NCBI GenBank assembly: GCA_900767915.1
Contig: CAAGAX010000047.1
Coordinates: forward strand, 25,839 to 89,838
Direction of reading: 5' to 3'
From: Acholeplasmatales bacterium
GTDB lineage: Bacteria; Bacillota_I; Bacilli_A; Acholeplasmatales; Anaeroplasmataceae
DNA: 64,000 nt
Shown here: positions 26,933-35,663 of the stretch, piece by piece
Layout: each line of letters opens with the position of its first letter
Numbering within the stretch: position 1 is the stretch's first letter
Notes under the pieces: generated by a model
Told to the model about the DNA's origin: nothing
Seen by the model: the letters and a program-made list of their open reading frames with translations, nothing else
Databases searched by the model: none
Made by a program: the position numbers and the translations under genes

Positions 26933-29257
26933 ATGATAGCTGAAATTATAATAGATATCCAAAATAAACAAGTTAATAGAAGCTTTGATTATTTAATCCC
27001 TGATTATTTAGAAAATATAGTAAAAGTAGGTTCAAGAGTAATTGTTCCTTTTGGCCCCCAAAAAAGAACAGGCTTTGTTATTAAGCTAAAGGATTGTACA
27101 GAATATAAAAATAATTTAAAGGAAATAACTGATATTGTCGATTTAAAAAGAGTATTAAATGAAGAATTTATTGATCTTGCGAAATATATTTCTGAAAACA
27201 ATTTTAGTTTTTACGCAACCGCTTTAGAAACAATGATACCTACAGCCTTAAAGATAAGATATCAAAAGGTTGTTAGTCCAATTAATTTTGATTTAATGAG
27301 TGATGAAGTAAAAGCTTTATTTAAAAGGCGTGAATTAATTCTTGATAATTTAAGCTTAGATAAGCAAAAGCTTATTTATAATGAAATTAAAAAAAATAAT
27401 GTTTCAGTTGATACTAAAATTAAGGTTAAAAAGGATAAAGAGATTACAATGATTCATTTACTAGATGATACTATAGAACCATCAAGTAAAAGAGGATTAG
27501 AGCTATTAAGCTTTTTAATTGAAGCAAATACCGATATAGAAGCATCAATTATTACTAATGATATGGGCTTTTCTAAGTCAGTTATAGATACTTTAGTCAA
27601 ACAGGGTATAGTTTCTATATATAAAAAAGAAATAAGACCAAATGTTGAACTTCCAATAATTAATGATAAAATCGTGACATTAACAGATACTCAAAAGGAA
27701 GTATTTAGTAAAATTAAATTTAATTCTACTAAAACCTATTTATTACATGGTGTAACAGGCTCTGGTAAAACTGAGCTTTATATGAGATGGATAGATGAAG
27801 CATTAAAAAATAATAAAAGTGCTATTATGCTAGTTCCTGAAATTTCTTTAACTCCTCAGATTACATCAGTTCTTTATGCAAGATTTAAAAAAAATATAGC
27901 AATATTACATTCAAGATTATCTATTTATGAAAAATACAACACCTGGAAAAGAATAATTAATCATGAAGCGAATATTGTTATAGGTGCTAGAAGTGCAATA
28001 TTCGCTCCTATGGAGAATTTAGGAATAATAATAATTGATGAATGTCATGAATCAACCTATAATCAACAAAATAATCCTAAATATAGTGCAATAGAAATTG
28101 CAAAATTAAGATCTAAATATCACAATTGCCCATTAGTATTAGGTAGTGCTACCCCTAATGTTAAGGATTATTATTATGCTTTAAATAATGAATATGAGTT
28201 ACTAGAGCTTCCTAATAGAAGTAATGGGAAACCATTACCTTCTATTGAGGTTGTTGATTTAAGAGATGAGCTTTTATCAGGAAATAGAAAGGTATTATCA
28301 AGAAGACTACAGGAAGAATTAATTAAAACTAAAAATAATCATGAACAATCTATTCTATTTTTAAACCGAAGAGGCTATTCAACCTTTGTAATGTGTAGGA
28401 GCTGTGGAGCTACTATAAAATGTCCCCATTGTGATGTTTCTTTGACATATCATTCATATACGTCTACATTAAAATGTCATTATTGTGGATACACTATTCC
28501 TAATACTACAAGATGTCCAGAATGTGGTTCTGATAAAATTAGATATGTTGGAAGTGGAACGGAAAAGCTAATAGAAACAGTTAATCTATTATTGCCAGAT
28601 GCGAAAATATTAAGAATGGATATGGATACAACTAAAAAAATGGAGGATTATGAATCTATTTATAATAGCTTTAAGAATCATGAGGCAGATATATTAATTG
28701 GTACTCAAATGATAACAAAGGGATTAGATTTTGATGGTGTAACCTTAGTTGGAATTGTTAATGCTGATTTAGCTTTAAATTATCCTAAATATGATTCAAC
28801 AATGGTTGCTTATAACTTGATTGAGCAAGTATCAGGAAGAGCAGGAAGAAGTGAAAAGGAAGGAAGAGTAATCCTTCAAACCTATAATCCTGATCATTAT
28901 GTAATTAGATATGCTAAAAATCATGATTATGATAGCTTTTTTAATGAAGAAATTAAAAGAAGAAAGCTTCAAATGCTACCACCCTTTTCTAGTCTAATTG
29001 AAATATTAATTTCATCATTAGATATTAATAAATGTAGAAAAGAAAGTGAGCATATAGCTATTATCTTAAGAAATGAATCAAAGGATTCTCTAATTTTAGG
29101 CCCTGTAGAGGCACCTATGTTTAAAAAAAGAGATAGATATTATTTTCAAATTCAAATTCAAGCAGTAGAAGAAAAAATAATAGAAAAGCTTAAATATATT
29201 TATCCATTATATCAAAGCAATAAGGATATTGAAATATCAATTTCAAGGGAGGAATAA
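26933..29257 (+). CDS. priA: Primosomal protein N' (replication restart helicase)
   Basis: The 774-residue protein has the N-terminal 3'-DNA binding region, the helicase core with Walker A GVTGSGKTE (about 280-288) and Walker B DECHE, and the zinc cluster C-x2-C, C-x2-C, C-x2-C, C-x2-C (CRSCGATIKCPHC and CHYCGYT...CPEC). GTQMITKGLDFDGV and QVSGRAGRS are motifs V and VI. It reloads DnaB at stalled forks. AAGGGAGG precedes ATG 26933. Being first behind a SAM riboswitch is unusual for priA; fmt follows after one base, as in many bacteria. Confidence 0.95.
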   Translation: MIAEIIIDIQNKQVNRSFDYLIPDYLENIVKVGSRVIVPFGPQKRTGFVIKLKDCTEYKNNLKEITDIVDLKRVLNEEFIDLAKYISENNFSFYATALETMIPTALKIRYQKVVSPINFDLMSDEVKALFKRRELILDNLSLDKQKLIYNEIKKNNVSVDTKIKVKKDKEITMIHLLDDTIEPSSKRGLELLSFLIEANTDIEASIITNDMGFSKSVIDTLVKQGIVSIYKKEIRPNVELPIINDKIVTLTDTQKEVFSKIKFNSTKTYLLHGVTGSGKTELYMRWIDEALKNNKSAIMLVPEISLTPQITSVLYARFKKNIAILHSRLSIYEKYNTWKRIINHEANIVIGARSAIFAPMENLGIIIIDECHESTYNQQNNPKYSAIEIAKLRSKYHNCPLVLGSATPNVKDYYYALNNEYELLELPNRSNGKPLPSIEVVDLRDELLSGNRKVLSRRLQEELIKTKNNHEQSILFLNRRGYSTFVMCRSCGATIKCPHCDVSLTYHSYTSTLKCHYCGYTIPNTTRCPECGSDKIRYVGSGTEKLIETVNLLLPDAKILRMDMDTTKKMEDYESIYNSFKNHEADILIGTQMITKGLDFDGVTLVGIVNADLALNYPKYDSTMVAYNLIEQVSGRAGRSEKEGRVILQTYNPDHYVIRYAKNHDYDSFFNEEIKRRKLQMLPPFSSLIEILISSLDINKCRKESEHIAIILRNESKDSLILGPVEAPMFKKRDRYYFQIQIQAVEEKIIEKLKYIYPLYQSNKDIEISISREE

Positions 29258-29258
29258 T

Positions 29259-30170
29259 ATGAAGTTAATATTTATGGGTACACCAGATTTTGCAGTTCCA
29301 ATTTTAGAAGCTCTTAATAATAAATATGAAGTATTAGCAGTCATATCTCAACCAAATAGAGCTAAAAAAAGAGGAGTTTTATTAGAAACTCCAGTTTCTG
29401 AATATGCTAAAAATCATAATATAAAGCTATTTCAGCCTGAAAAAATAAATACAATTATTGATGAATTAACATCCTTAGGTGCTGATACTTTAATAACTGC
29501 AGCCTATGGCCAGTATTTACCAAGCAAGCTTTTAAATCAATTCAAATTTAAAATTAATGTTCATGGCTCACTACTTCCTAAATATAGAGGAGGAGCTCCA
29601 ATTCAAAGAGCTATTTTGAATGGTGAATCTAAAACTGGTGTTACAATTATGGAAATGGCTAAAAAGCTTGATGCAGGAAAGATTTACGCTAAAAGAGAAT
29701 ATGAGATATTACCTAATGATAATTCAACAACAGTTTTTGAGCACTTATCGTTAATTGGTAGAGATTTATTATTAGATACAATTGAGGATATTTATAATGA
29801 AAGAAATCTAGGTACACCTCAAGATGAAGCTCTTGCAACATATTCTCCTAATTTATTACCAGAGGAAGAAAAAATAGATATAAATTCTACAACAAAGGAA
29901 ATCATAAATAAAATTCATGCCTTTGCAATGGAAATTGGAAGCTATTTAGAAATAAATGGTACAAAACTTAAAATTTATGAAGCACATGAGGTTGAAGCAA
30001 AAAATCAAGAAGCAGGAACTGTTATAGATATAAAAAAGCAAATCATTATTAAAACAAGAGATTCTGCCATCTCTTTAGATTTAGTTCAACTTCCTGGTAA
30101 GAAAATAATTAGTGGTAAAGATTTCTCTAATGGTCAAAAAATATTAAATATTGGTCAAATTATAAGATAA
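29259..30170 (+). CDS. fmt: Methionyl-tRNA formyltransferase
   Basis: ATG 29259, after AAGGGAGG and one base after the priA stop, gives 303 residues beginning MKLIFMGTPDFAV. NVHGSLLPKYRGGAPIQ contains the catalytic His and the folate-binding SLLPKYRGG. The C-terminal domain (about 205-303) binds initiator tRNA. It transfers a formyl group from 10-formyl-THF to Met-tRNAi. As a methionine- and folate-linked gene its place in a SAM-riboswitch operon, next to a folate transporter, is coherent. Confidence 0.95.
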   Translation: MKLIFMGTPDFAVPILEALNNKYEVLAVISQPNRAKKRGVLLETPVSEYAKNHNIKLFQPEKINTIIDELTSLGADTLITAAYGQYLPSKLLNQFKFKINVHGSLLPKYRGGAPIQRAILNGESKTGVTIMEMAKKLDAGKIYAKREYEILPNDNSTTVFEHLSLIGRDLLLDTIEDIYNERNLGTPQDEALATYSPNLLPEEEKIDINSTTKEIINKIHAFAMEIGSYLEINGTKLKIYEAHEVEAKNQEAGTVIDIKKQIIIKTRDSAISLDLVQLPGKKIISGKDFSNGQKILNIGQIIR

Positions 30171-30223
30171 TATAGTGAAAAAAGATAAGAAATATGTTAA
30201 AATCTTCAATTGAGGGTGATATC

Positions 30224-31531
30224 TTGAAGATTTTTAAATTAAAAGATAAATTAAAAAGAACAATAAAAAATACATCCTTTTTCAAAGAAAAATTTGGATT
30301 TGAAAGTGGAATAGATATTACCAATGATAATCAGGTTTTATATAGAAAAAATGTAGTAATAAAAAATATAATATTTGTATCAAACCTTATATTCACATTA
30401 TTATTTACAATTATTTCTCTTGGTGATAGCTCTAACTGGTTGTTAACATTTCTTTTATTCCCAGTAACATTTTTTGTAAACTATTCTTTAACAAAGTTTA
30501 TAAAAAAAGGTCCTGATGATAAAATGAGTCAAACTATTGCAATGTATTTTGCAAGCTTTTATATGTTTTTAATTAGTATAATTATTTATTTTAAGCTTAG
30601 AAATGGAACTCAAAACTATTTAAAGGAATGTGGATATATATTAATATATTATTCATTAGCTATAACAGCCTTTTATCAAGATAAAAAACTATTAAAAAAC
30701 GTTTATACATGGTTATTTATTATTGTTACTATATTACATTTTACAGTGACTTATAATATTGTTGAAATGTCTAAATCACAAGACATATTCACATTCATAA
30801 AAACATTTTTTGTTTCAAATGAATTTAAGGATATTTTTATGAGAACAATATTATTAGCTTTATTCTCATTAGTTTTGTATATTTATGTTACAATGGCTAT
30901 ATATATGCAGGATGAGAGAAAAAAAGAATTAAATAAAAGAAGACAGGTTCAAGAGGATTTTACTAATGTTGTTACCAAAATATTTGATGTAACATTGAGT
31001 GATTCTAAGAATTTTAATGATGAAGAAAAAAGAAATATTAATATTATTTCTTTAATGACAAAAAAGCTAAGCTCTTTATTATCACTTGATCCTAAAAAAA
31101 GTGATAAGCTTGTAGAATTTAGTAAAATTCATATGGAGAAAAATGTTTCATTTGATAATTCTAATATTACAAATGAAGATTTAAAATTTGAAAACCTACG
31201 TATGCAAACAGAATTAGGCTCTACATTAATATCTAGACTTCAGCTAACTAGAAAGGCTGAGGATATTGTAAGAAGTGTACTTGAAGGATCAGATACTCCT
31301 GAATTTATCGCAAGACAAAGAGAGATATTAAATGATATTGAATCACAAATAGTATTAATATGTGATATATATGTTACATTAAGAAGTGTAAAATCCTATA
31401 AAAAGCCATTTAATCATCGTAACGCTATGAATTATTTTGAGACTAAATTTAAAATATTTTTTGACCCAGTAGTATATGACAGATTTTATAGATTTAATTC
31501 GGATTTTGAAATTTTATATGATGAAAATTAA
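30224..31531 (+). CDS. Membrane protein with degenerate HD-GYP-like C-terminal domain
   Basis: An N-terminal membrane part has about six spans (residues ~50-235 of the product). A cytoplasmic helical region of about 200 residues follows. Its end, IVLICDIYVTLRSVKSYKKP and later FFDPVVYDRF, matches the C-terminal half of HD-GYP phosphodiesterase domains (VADVYDALTSxRPY; FDPxVV). The HD metal-binding residues and the HHE/GYP loop are not visible, so it is probably non-catalytic, perhaps a nucleotide sensor. The frame can begin at ATG 30194, but TTG 30224 is 4-12 bases beyond GAGGGTGAT and is preferred. It lies between fmt and the TSCPD gene. Family not otherwise recognised. Confidence 0.6.
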   Translation: MKIFKLKDKLKRTIKNTSFFKEKFGFESGIDITNDNQVLYRKNVVIKNIIFVSNLIFTLLFTIISLGDSSNWLLTFLLFPVTFFVNYSLTKFIKKGPDDKMSQTIAMYFASFYMFLISIIIYFKLRNGTQNYLKECGYILIYYSLAITAFYQDKKLLKNVYTWLFIIVTILHFTVTYNIVEMSKSQDIFTFIKTFFVSNEFKDIFMRTILLALFSLVLYIYVTMAIYMQDERKKELNKRRQVQEDFTNVVTKIFDVTLSDSKNFNDEEKRNINIISLMTKKLSSLLSLDPKKSDKLVEFSKIHMEKNVSFDNSNITNEDLKFENLRMQTELGSTLISRLQLTRKAEDIVRSVLEGSDTPEFIARQREILNDIESQIVLICDIYVTLRSVKSYKKPFNHRNAMNYFETKFKIFFDPVVYDRFYRFNSDFEILYDEN

Positions 31532-31542
31532 GGAGGAAAATT

Positions 31543-31788
31543 ATGGATTATGAGTTTTTAACAAAGGGCACTTGCTCAAGAAAAATCAATTTTACAATTG
31601 ATGATGAGAAAAAGATACACAATGTATCCTTTTTAGGAGGATGCAATGGTAACCTTAAGGCAATAGGAAAGCTTGTTGAGGGAATGGACGCAACAAAAGT
31701 AGTTGAAATTTTAGAAGGAAATAAATGTGGAGTAAGACCTACAAGCTGTGCTGATCAGCTTGCAAAGGCAATAAAGGAGAGATTATAA
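31543..31788 (+). CDS. TSCPD-domain protein (TIGR03905 family)
   Basis: An 81-residue protein with four conserved cysteines in the pattern GTCSRKI, GGCNGN, NKCGVRPTSCADQ. The final TSCADQLA is the TSCPD signature, a domain also found at the C-terminus of class II ribonucleotide reductases where cysteines take part in redox or metal binding. The stand-alone family is uncharacterised. AGGAGG precedes the ATG, and its TAA shares a base with the metK start, so it is tightly coupled to metK. Confidence 0.85.
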   Translation: MDYEFLTKGTCSRKINFTIDDEKKIHNVSFLGGCNGNLKAIGKLVEGMDATKVVEILEGNKCGVRPTSCADQLAKAIKERL

Positions 31789-32939
31789 TGAAAAGATTTT
31801 TTACATCAGAATCAGTAACAGAAGGACATCCAGATAAAATTGCAGATCAAATTAGTGATGCAATTCTTGATGATATATTAGCACATGATCCAAATGGACG
31901 TGTAGCTTGTGAAACAATTTGTACAACAGGTATGGTAATGGTATTTGGTGAAATTACTACTAATCATTATGTAGATGTACAAAAAATAGTTAGAAATACA
32001 GTAAGTGAAATTGGCTATGTACGTGGTAAATTTGGCTTCGATGCAGATAATTTAGCTGTATTAACAGCTATAGATCCTCAATCACCAGATATCGCGATGG
32101 GTGTTGATGAAAATAATGATCATGAACAGGGAGCAGGAGATCAAGGTATTATGTTTGGTTATGCTTGTGATGAAACACCTGAATATATGCCTTTATCTAT
32201 AACATTAGCTCATAAATTAGCTAAGCGTTTAACAGAAGTTAGAAAAAATGGAACTTTAACATATTTAAGACCAGATGGAAAAACTCAGGTTACAGTAGAA
32301 TATGATAATGATAAAATAACAAGAATTGATACAATATTAGTTTCTACTCAGCATTCACCAGAAGTAGATATGGATACATTAGCTAAGGATATTAAAAAAT
32401 ATGTAGTTGATGAAATTGTACCAACTAATTTAGTTGATGAAAATACAAAATTCTTAGTAAATCCTACTGGTAGATTCGTAGTTGGAGGTCCAGCTGGCGA
32501 TAGTGGCTTAACTGGTAGAAAGATTATCGTCGATACATATGGAGGAGCTGCTTGTCATGGTGGTGGAGCCTTCTCAGGAAAGGATCCTTCTAAAGTTGAT
32601 AGAAGTGCTTCATATATGGCTAGATATATTGCAAAGAATATTGTAGCTGCAGGTTTATGTAAGAAGTGTCAAATTCAATTATCATACGCTATTGGTGTTG
32701 CAAAGCCAACATCAGTATTAGTTGATACTTTTGGTACAGCTTTAATTGATGAGGAAATTATTTCTAATGCAGTTGAAAAGCTATTTGATTTAACACCAAA
32801 GGGAATTATTAAAACTTTAGATCTAAAACGTCCTATTTATAAACAAACTGCTGCTTATGGTCATTTCGGTAGAACTGATATTGATTTACCTTGGGAGCAT
32901 TTAGATTATGTTTCTGAATTAAAGAAGCTTTTAAAGTAA
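31788..32939 (+). CDS. metK: S-adenosylmethionine synthetase
   Basis: The 383-residue protein has the family signatures TSESVTEGHPDKIADQISDA at the N-terminus, GAGDQGIMFGYA (about 117-128) and GGGAFSGKDPSKVDRS (about 259-274, P-loop-like). It joins methionine and ATP to give SAM. It is the last gene of the operon headed by the S-box-like riboswitch, so SAM would turn off its own synthesis, provided no internal promoter bypasses the switch. A strong terminator follows. Confidence 0.97.
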   Translation: MKRFFTSESVTEGHPDKIADQISDAILDDILAHDPNGRVACETICTTGMVMVFGEITTNHYVDVQKIVRNTVSEIGYVRGKFGFDADNLAVLTAIDPQSPDIAMGVDENNDHEQGAGDQGIMFGYACDETPEYMPLSITLAHKLAKRLTEVRKNGTLTYLRPDGKTQVTVEYDNDKITRIDTILVSTQHSPEVDMDTLAKDIKKYVVDEIVPTNLVDENTKFLVNPTGRFVVGGPAGDSGLTGRKIIVDTYGGAACHGGGAFSGKDPSKVDRSASYMARYIAKNIVAAGLCKKCQIQLSYAIGVAKPTSVLVDTFGTALIDEEIISNAVEKLFDLTPKGIIKTLDLKRPIYKQTAAYGHFGRTDIDLPWEHLDYVSELKKLLK

Positions 32940-32952
32940 ATTCATATTATAT

Positions 32953-33003
32953 TAGCCTAGTCTATATAATCTATTAGATTATTATTGGATTAGGCTTTTT
33001 TAT
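32953..33003 (+). terminator. Terminator after metK
   Basis: AGCCTAGTC (32954-32962) pairs with GGATTAGGCT (32987-32996) with wobbles, then six T. Confidence 0.88.
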
Positions 33004-33094
33004 TGTATTAAATTTTGAATAAATAAGAAAAAAATGTTAAAAAAACTAATAATATGGTATAATCATAAAAATTAAACAAAATGGAGTGATTTTT

Positions 33095-34090
33095 ATGAGT
33101 AATATATATGTAAAGAATTATAAATCAATTTTAAATTTAGAAGAAACAGAAATAGCTATTAAATATGTAAAGGATACATTTGAGCTTTTGCTTCAAAAAT
33201 ATTTGGGATTAACAAGAGTTTCTGCTCCCTTATTTGTAGACCCAACTACAGGATTAAATGATAATTTGAATGGATATGAAAAAGCTGTAAGCTTTAATGC
33301 TCATGAGGATAATACTCAACTAGAGATTGTACAATCTTTAGCTAAATGGAAAAGAAATGCCTTAAATAAATATGGCTTTAAGGGTATATATACTGATATG
33401 AACGCAATAAGACCATATGAAGAGCTAGATAATATTCACTCTTTATATGTTGACCAATGGGATTGGGAAATGATAATAAATGAAAGTGATAGAAATATTG
33501 AATTTTTAAAATCCATTGTTAAAAAAATATATAAAGCATTAATTGATACTTCTAATTTATTAAATAAAAAATACCCACTTCTTAAGCATTATTTACCGAA
33601 TGAGATTACCTTTATTTCAGCTAGTGAGCTTGAAGATATGTACCCGAATCTTTCAAGAAAGGAAAGAGAAAATAAAATAGCGAAAAAATATGGAGCTGTT
33701 TTTTTAACTCAAATAGGTGATGATTTAAAAGATGGTAAGCCCCATGATGGAAGAAGTGCTGATTATGATGATTGGAAGCTAAATGGTGATATAATTTTAT
33801 GGTATGAGCCATTAAATATTGCTTATGAAATTTCATCAATGGGAATAAGAGTGGATAGCAAGTCACTAAAATATCAGCTTGAAAAGAAACATGAGGAATA
33901 TAAATTAAACTATAAATATCATCAGGATGTCTTAAATAATCAATTACCTTTAACAATTGGTGGAGGCATTGGACAATCTAGAATGTGTCTATTTATGCTT
34001 AATAAGGTACATATTGGAGAGGTACAAGCCTCATATTGGTCAAAGGAAGATATAGAGAAGTTTAGTAAAATAAATATAAATTTATTATAA
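33095..34090 (+). CDS. asnA: Aspartate--ammonia ligase (asparagine synthetase A)
   Basis: This 331-residue class II synthetase-like enzyme shows the AsnA features RVSAPLFVD (about 37-45), GLNDNLNGYEKAVSF, YTDMNAIRPYEELDN and YVDQWDWE. It makes asparagine from aspartate, ammonia and ATP. GTG 33086 could extend the frame, but ATG 33095 is correctly spaced from GGAG. An extended -10 (TGGTATAAT, ending 33063) lies just upstream. Single-gene unit; no amino-acid biosynthesis neighbours. Confidence 0.95.
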   Translation: MSNIYVKNYKSILNLEETEIAIKYVKDTFELLLQKYLGLTRVSAPLFVDPTTGLNDNLNGYEKAVSFNAHEDNTQLEIVQSLAKWKRNALNKYGFKGIYTDMNAIRPYEELDNIHSLYVDQWDWEMIINESDRNIEFLKSIVKKIYKALIDTSNLLNKKYPLLKHYLPNEITFISASELEDMYPNLSRKERENKIAKKYGAVFLTQIGDDLKDGKPHDGRSADYDDWKLNGDIILWYEPLNIAYEISSMGIRVDSKSLKYQLEKKHEEYKLNYKYHQDVLNNQLPLTIGGGIGQSRMCLFMLNKVHIGEVQASYWSKEDIEKFSKININLL

Positions 34091-34152
34091 AAAAACAAAA
34101 AAAATGAAAAAAATAATCATTTTTTACCTATTATTATAATGGGGGATGAAAA

Positions 34153-34524
34153 ATGGTATGCTATAAATGTAATAAATTATTTTATGTAAGAAGAGGATTA
34201 TTAGATTTATTTACTGATAAAAAAGAATTTTTATGTAATGAGTGCTACAAGAAATATCCAATTGAATTAAAAATGGAATTTTTACAATTTGATTATTATT
34301 CATGTACAATTATTTCAATGTTTAAAAAAAGATATCCTATTGAATTTAACTGGTATTATCGCGAATATAGTAAAATATTTGAGGCTTATATTAATAAAGC
34401 TGGCTATCATATTTTATTTTTCAATTCACTAGAATTAGATCAAAGCACTATGGAGACTTTAAATGCATTATGCTATTTATTTAAAAGAAATCTAATTGTC
34501 ATTTGCTTTTATGTAAAAAACTAG
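34153..34524 (+). CDS. Small zinc-ribbon protein, possibly truncated ComF-like
   Basis: A 123-residue protein starting MVCYKCNKLF, with a second CNEC at about residues 33-36, so two CxxC pairs could bind one zinc. The rest is rich in Tyr and Phe with no recognised domain; the phosphoribosyltransferase part of ComFC is missing. In Bacillus comFC lies a few genes upstream of hpf and secA, and here hpf and secA follow, so descent from a comF-type gene is possible. GGGGGA precedes ATG 34153. Function unknown. Confidence 0.5.
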   Translation: MVCYKCNKLFYVRRGLLDLFTDKKEFLCNECYKKYPIELKMEFLQFDYYSCTIISMFKKRYPIEFNWYYREYSKIFEAYINKAGYHILFFNSLELDQSTMETLNALCYLFKRNLIVICFYVKN

Positions 34525-34557
34525 TCGAAACTTTTGTTACGAAATACTTTGAATTTA

Positions 34558-34587
34558 ATGTGCTTAAAGATTATTATTTAAGTACAT
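34558..34587 (+). promoter_or_regulatory. Leader hairpin just before the csp ribosome site
   Basis: ATGTGCTTAAA (34558-34568) pairs with TTTAAGTACAT (34577-34587), 11 bp with one G-U and an 8-base loop. GAGGAGG begins right after it. There is no T run, so it is not a terminator; it may influence cold-dependent translation or mRNA stability. Confidence 0.5.
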
Positions 34588-34602
34588 GAGGAGGAAAAAG
34601 TT

Positions 34603-34803
34603 ATGTTAGTAGGAAAAGTAAAGTGGTTTAATAATGAGAAAGGATATGGTTTTATAGTTAAAGAAAACTATGATGATATATTTGTTCATTATAGTTCAAT
34701 TTTAGATGAAGGCTTTAAAACCTTAAATGAAGGACAATTGGTTGAATTTGATTTAGTAGTAGGAGAGAAGGGACTTCAGGCTCAAAACGTCTATAAAATT
34801 TAA
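34603..34803 (+). CDS. csp: Cold-shock protein (CspA family)
   Basis: A single 66-residue cold-shock domain. GKVKWFNNEKGYGFI contains RNP1 (KGYGFI, about 16-21), and DDIFVHYSSI contains RNP2 (IFVHYS). The family binds single-stranded RNA and DNA and acts as RNA chaperones in the cytoplasm. The ribosome site is a strong GAGGAGG behind a stable leader hairpin. The gene is followed, without an obvious terminator, by the separate hpf promoter. Confidence 0.95.
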   Translation: MLVGKVKWFNNEKGYGFIVKENYDDIFVHYSSILDEGFKTLNEGQLVEFDLVVGEKGLQAQNVYKI

Positions 34804-34810
34804 AATATTG

Positions 34811-34839
34811 TTGAAAACGTTTGCGAATGTTGCTATAAT
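34811..34839 (+). promoter_or_regulatory. Promoter of hpf with overlapping CcpA-like box
   Basis: TTGAAA (34811-34816), 17-base spacer, TATAAT (34834-34839) with an extended TGC. TGAAAACGTTTGCG (34812-34825), overlapping the -35, is close to the catabolite-responsive cre consensus, so repression by a CcpA-type protein is possible. Confidence 0.7.
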
Positions 34840-34865
34840 ATAAGTGTAGATAAGGAGTGATATTT

Positions 34866-35390
34866 ATGAGAATTGAAATCGTAGGAAAAAATGGTTTTAC
34901 TCCATCAGAAGCTAATAAGGAATATGCCATTAAGAAGCTAAATAAGCTTGAAAATTATCTTGAGGATTATGATAATTTATCTGCTAGAGTTGTATGTAAG
35001 GTATATAAAAGCTATCATAAAATTGAGGTTACAATTCCAACAAAAAATATTATACTTCGTGCCGAGGTAATGGAAGAGGATTTATATGCTGCAATTGATG
35101 GTGCAATCGATAAGCTTGTTAAACAGGTTCGTAGATATAATGACAAGGTTAAAGATAAATTAGGAAAGCCTGGTATTCGTCAAGCAGCAGAGGGTGTTTC
35201 ACATCCACAAGCAATCGTTCGTGATAAGCATGTTGATCTAGAGCCAATGACAAAAGAAGAAGCATTAGATCAAATGGAATTATTAGGACATGACTTCTTC
35301 GTATACTTAGATAAAGAAACAAGAAAGACAAACATTATTTATTTAAGAGATGATGGCGATTACGCTATTATTGAAACTGAAGCAAAGTAA
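34866..35390 (+). CDS. hpf: Ribosome hibernation-promoting factor, long form
   Basis: ATG 34866 lies 9 bases after AAGGAG; the GTG at 34857 is too close. The 174-residue protein has the N-terminal HPF/YfiA domain (1-~105) that binds the 30S decoding site. A C-terminal ~55-residue dimerisation domain (KHVDLEPMTKEEALDQMELL to the end) joins two ribosomes into 100S particles. The long form is standard in Firmicutes. It precedes secA, the usual order, but a terminator and a separate secA promoter separate them. Confidence 0.94.
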   Translation: MRIEIVGKNGFTPSEANKEYAIKKLNKLENYLEDYDNLSARVVCKVYKSYHKIEVTIPTKNIILRAEVMEEDLYAAIDGAIDKLVKQVRRYNDKVKDKLGKPGIRQAAEGVSHPQAIVRDKHVDLEPMTKEEALDQMELLGHDFFVYLDKETRKTNIIYLRDDGDYAIIETEAK

Positions 35391-35456
35391 TTTAAAAATT
35401 TAATATTTATGATTTATTTGCATTAATGCAAAATTGGTTGAATTATTATTCAATTA

Positions 35457-35490
35457 GTACCCACAATTTAGTATTCGTGGGTACTTTTCT
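35457..35490 (+). terminator. Terminator after hpf
   Basis: GTACCCAC (35457-35464) pairs with GTGGGTAC (35477-35484), followed by TTTTCTTTT. Confidence 0.9.
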
Positions 35491-35573
35491 TTTATTGTAA
35501 TATTATTTTTATTATTAATTGTAAAGATAGAACGAATTTCATTTTTCAAATCATATTTAATTCGGTATTTTTA

Positions 35574-35602
35574 TTGCAAATTTTACTTAAATATAGTATT
35601 AT
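35574..35602 (+). promoter_or_regulatory. Promoter of secA
   Basis: TTGCAA (35574-35579), 17-base spacer, TATTAT (35597-35602). No strong AGGAGG precedes the secA ATG; ATGGTG is the only purine-rich stretch. Confidence 0.55.
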
Positions 35603-35663
35603 AATATTTGAGATTATGGAAAGGTTTTATTTTTATATATTTTTATAGAAATGGTGAATTAAC

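Noticed and set aside
33621..33956. 111-residue minus-strand frame inside asnA
   Set aside because: Shadow of asnA; His-rich composition comes from reversed Asp/Asn codons.
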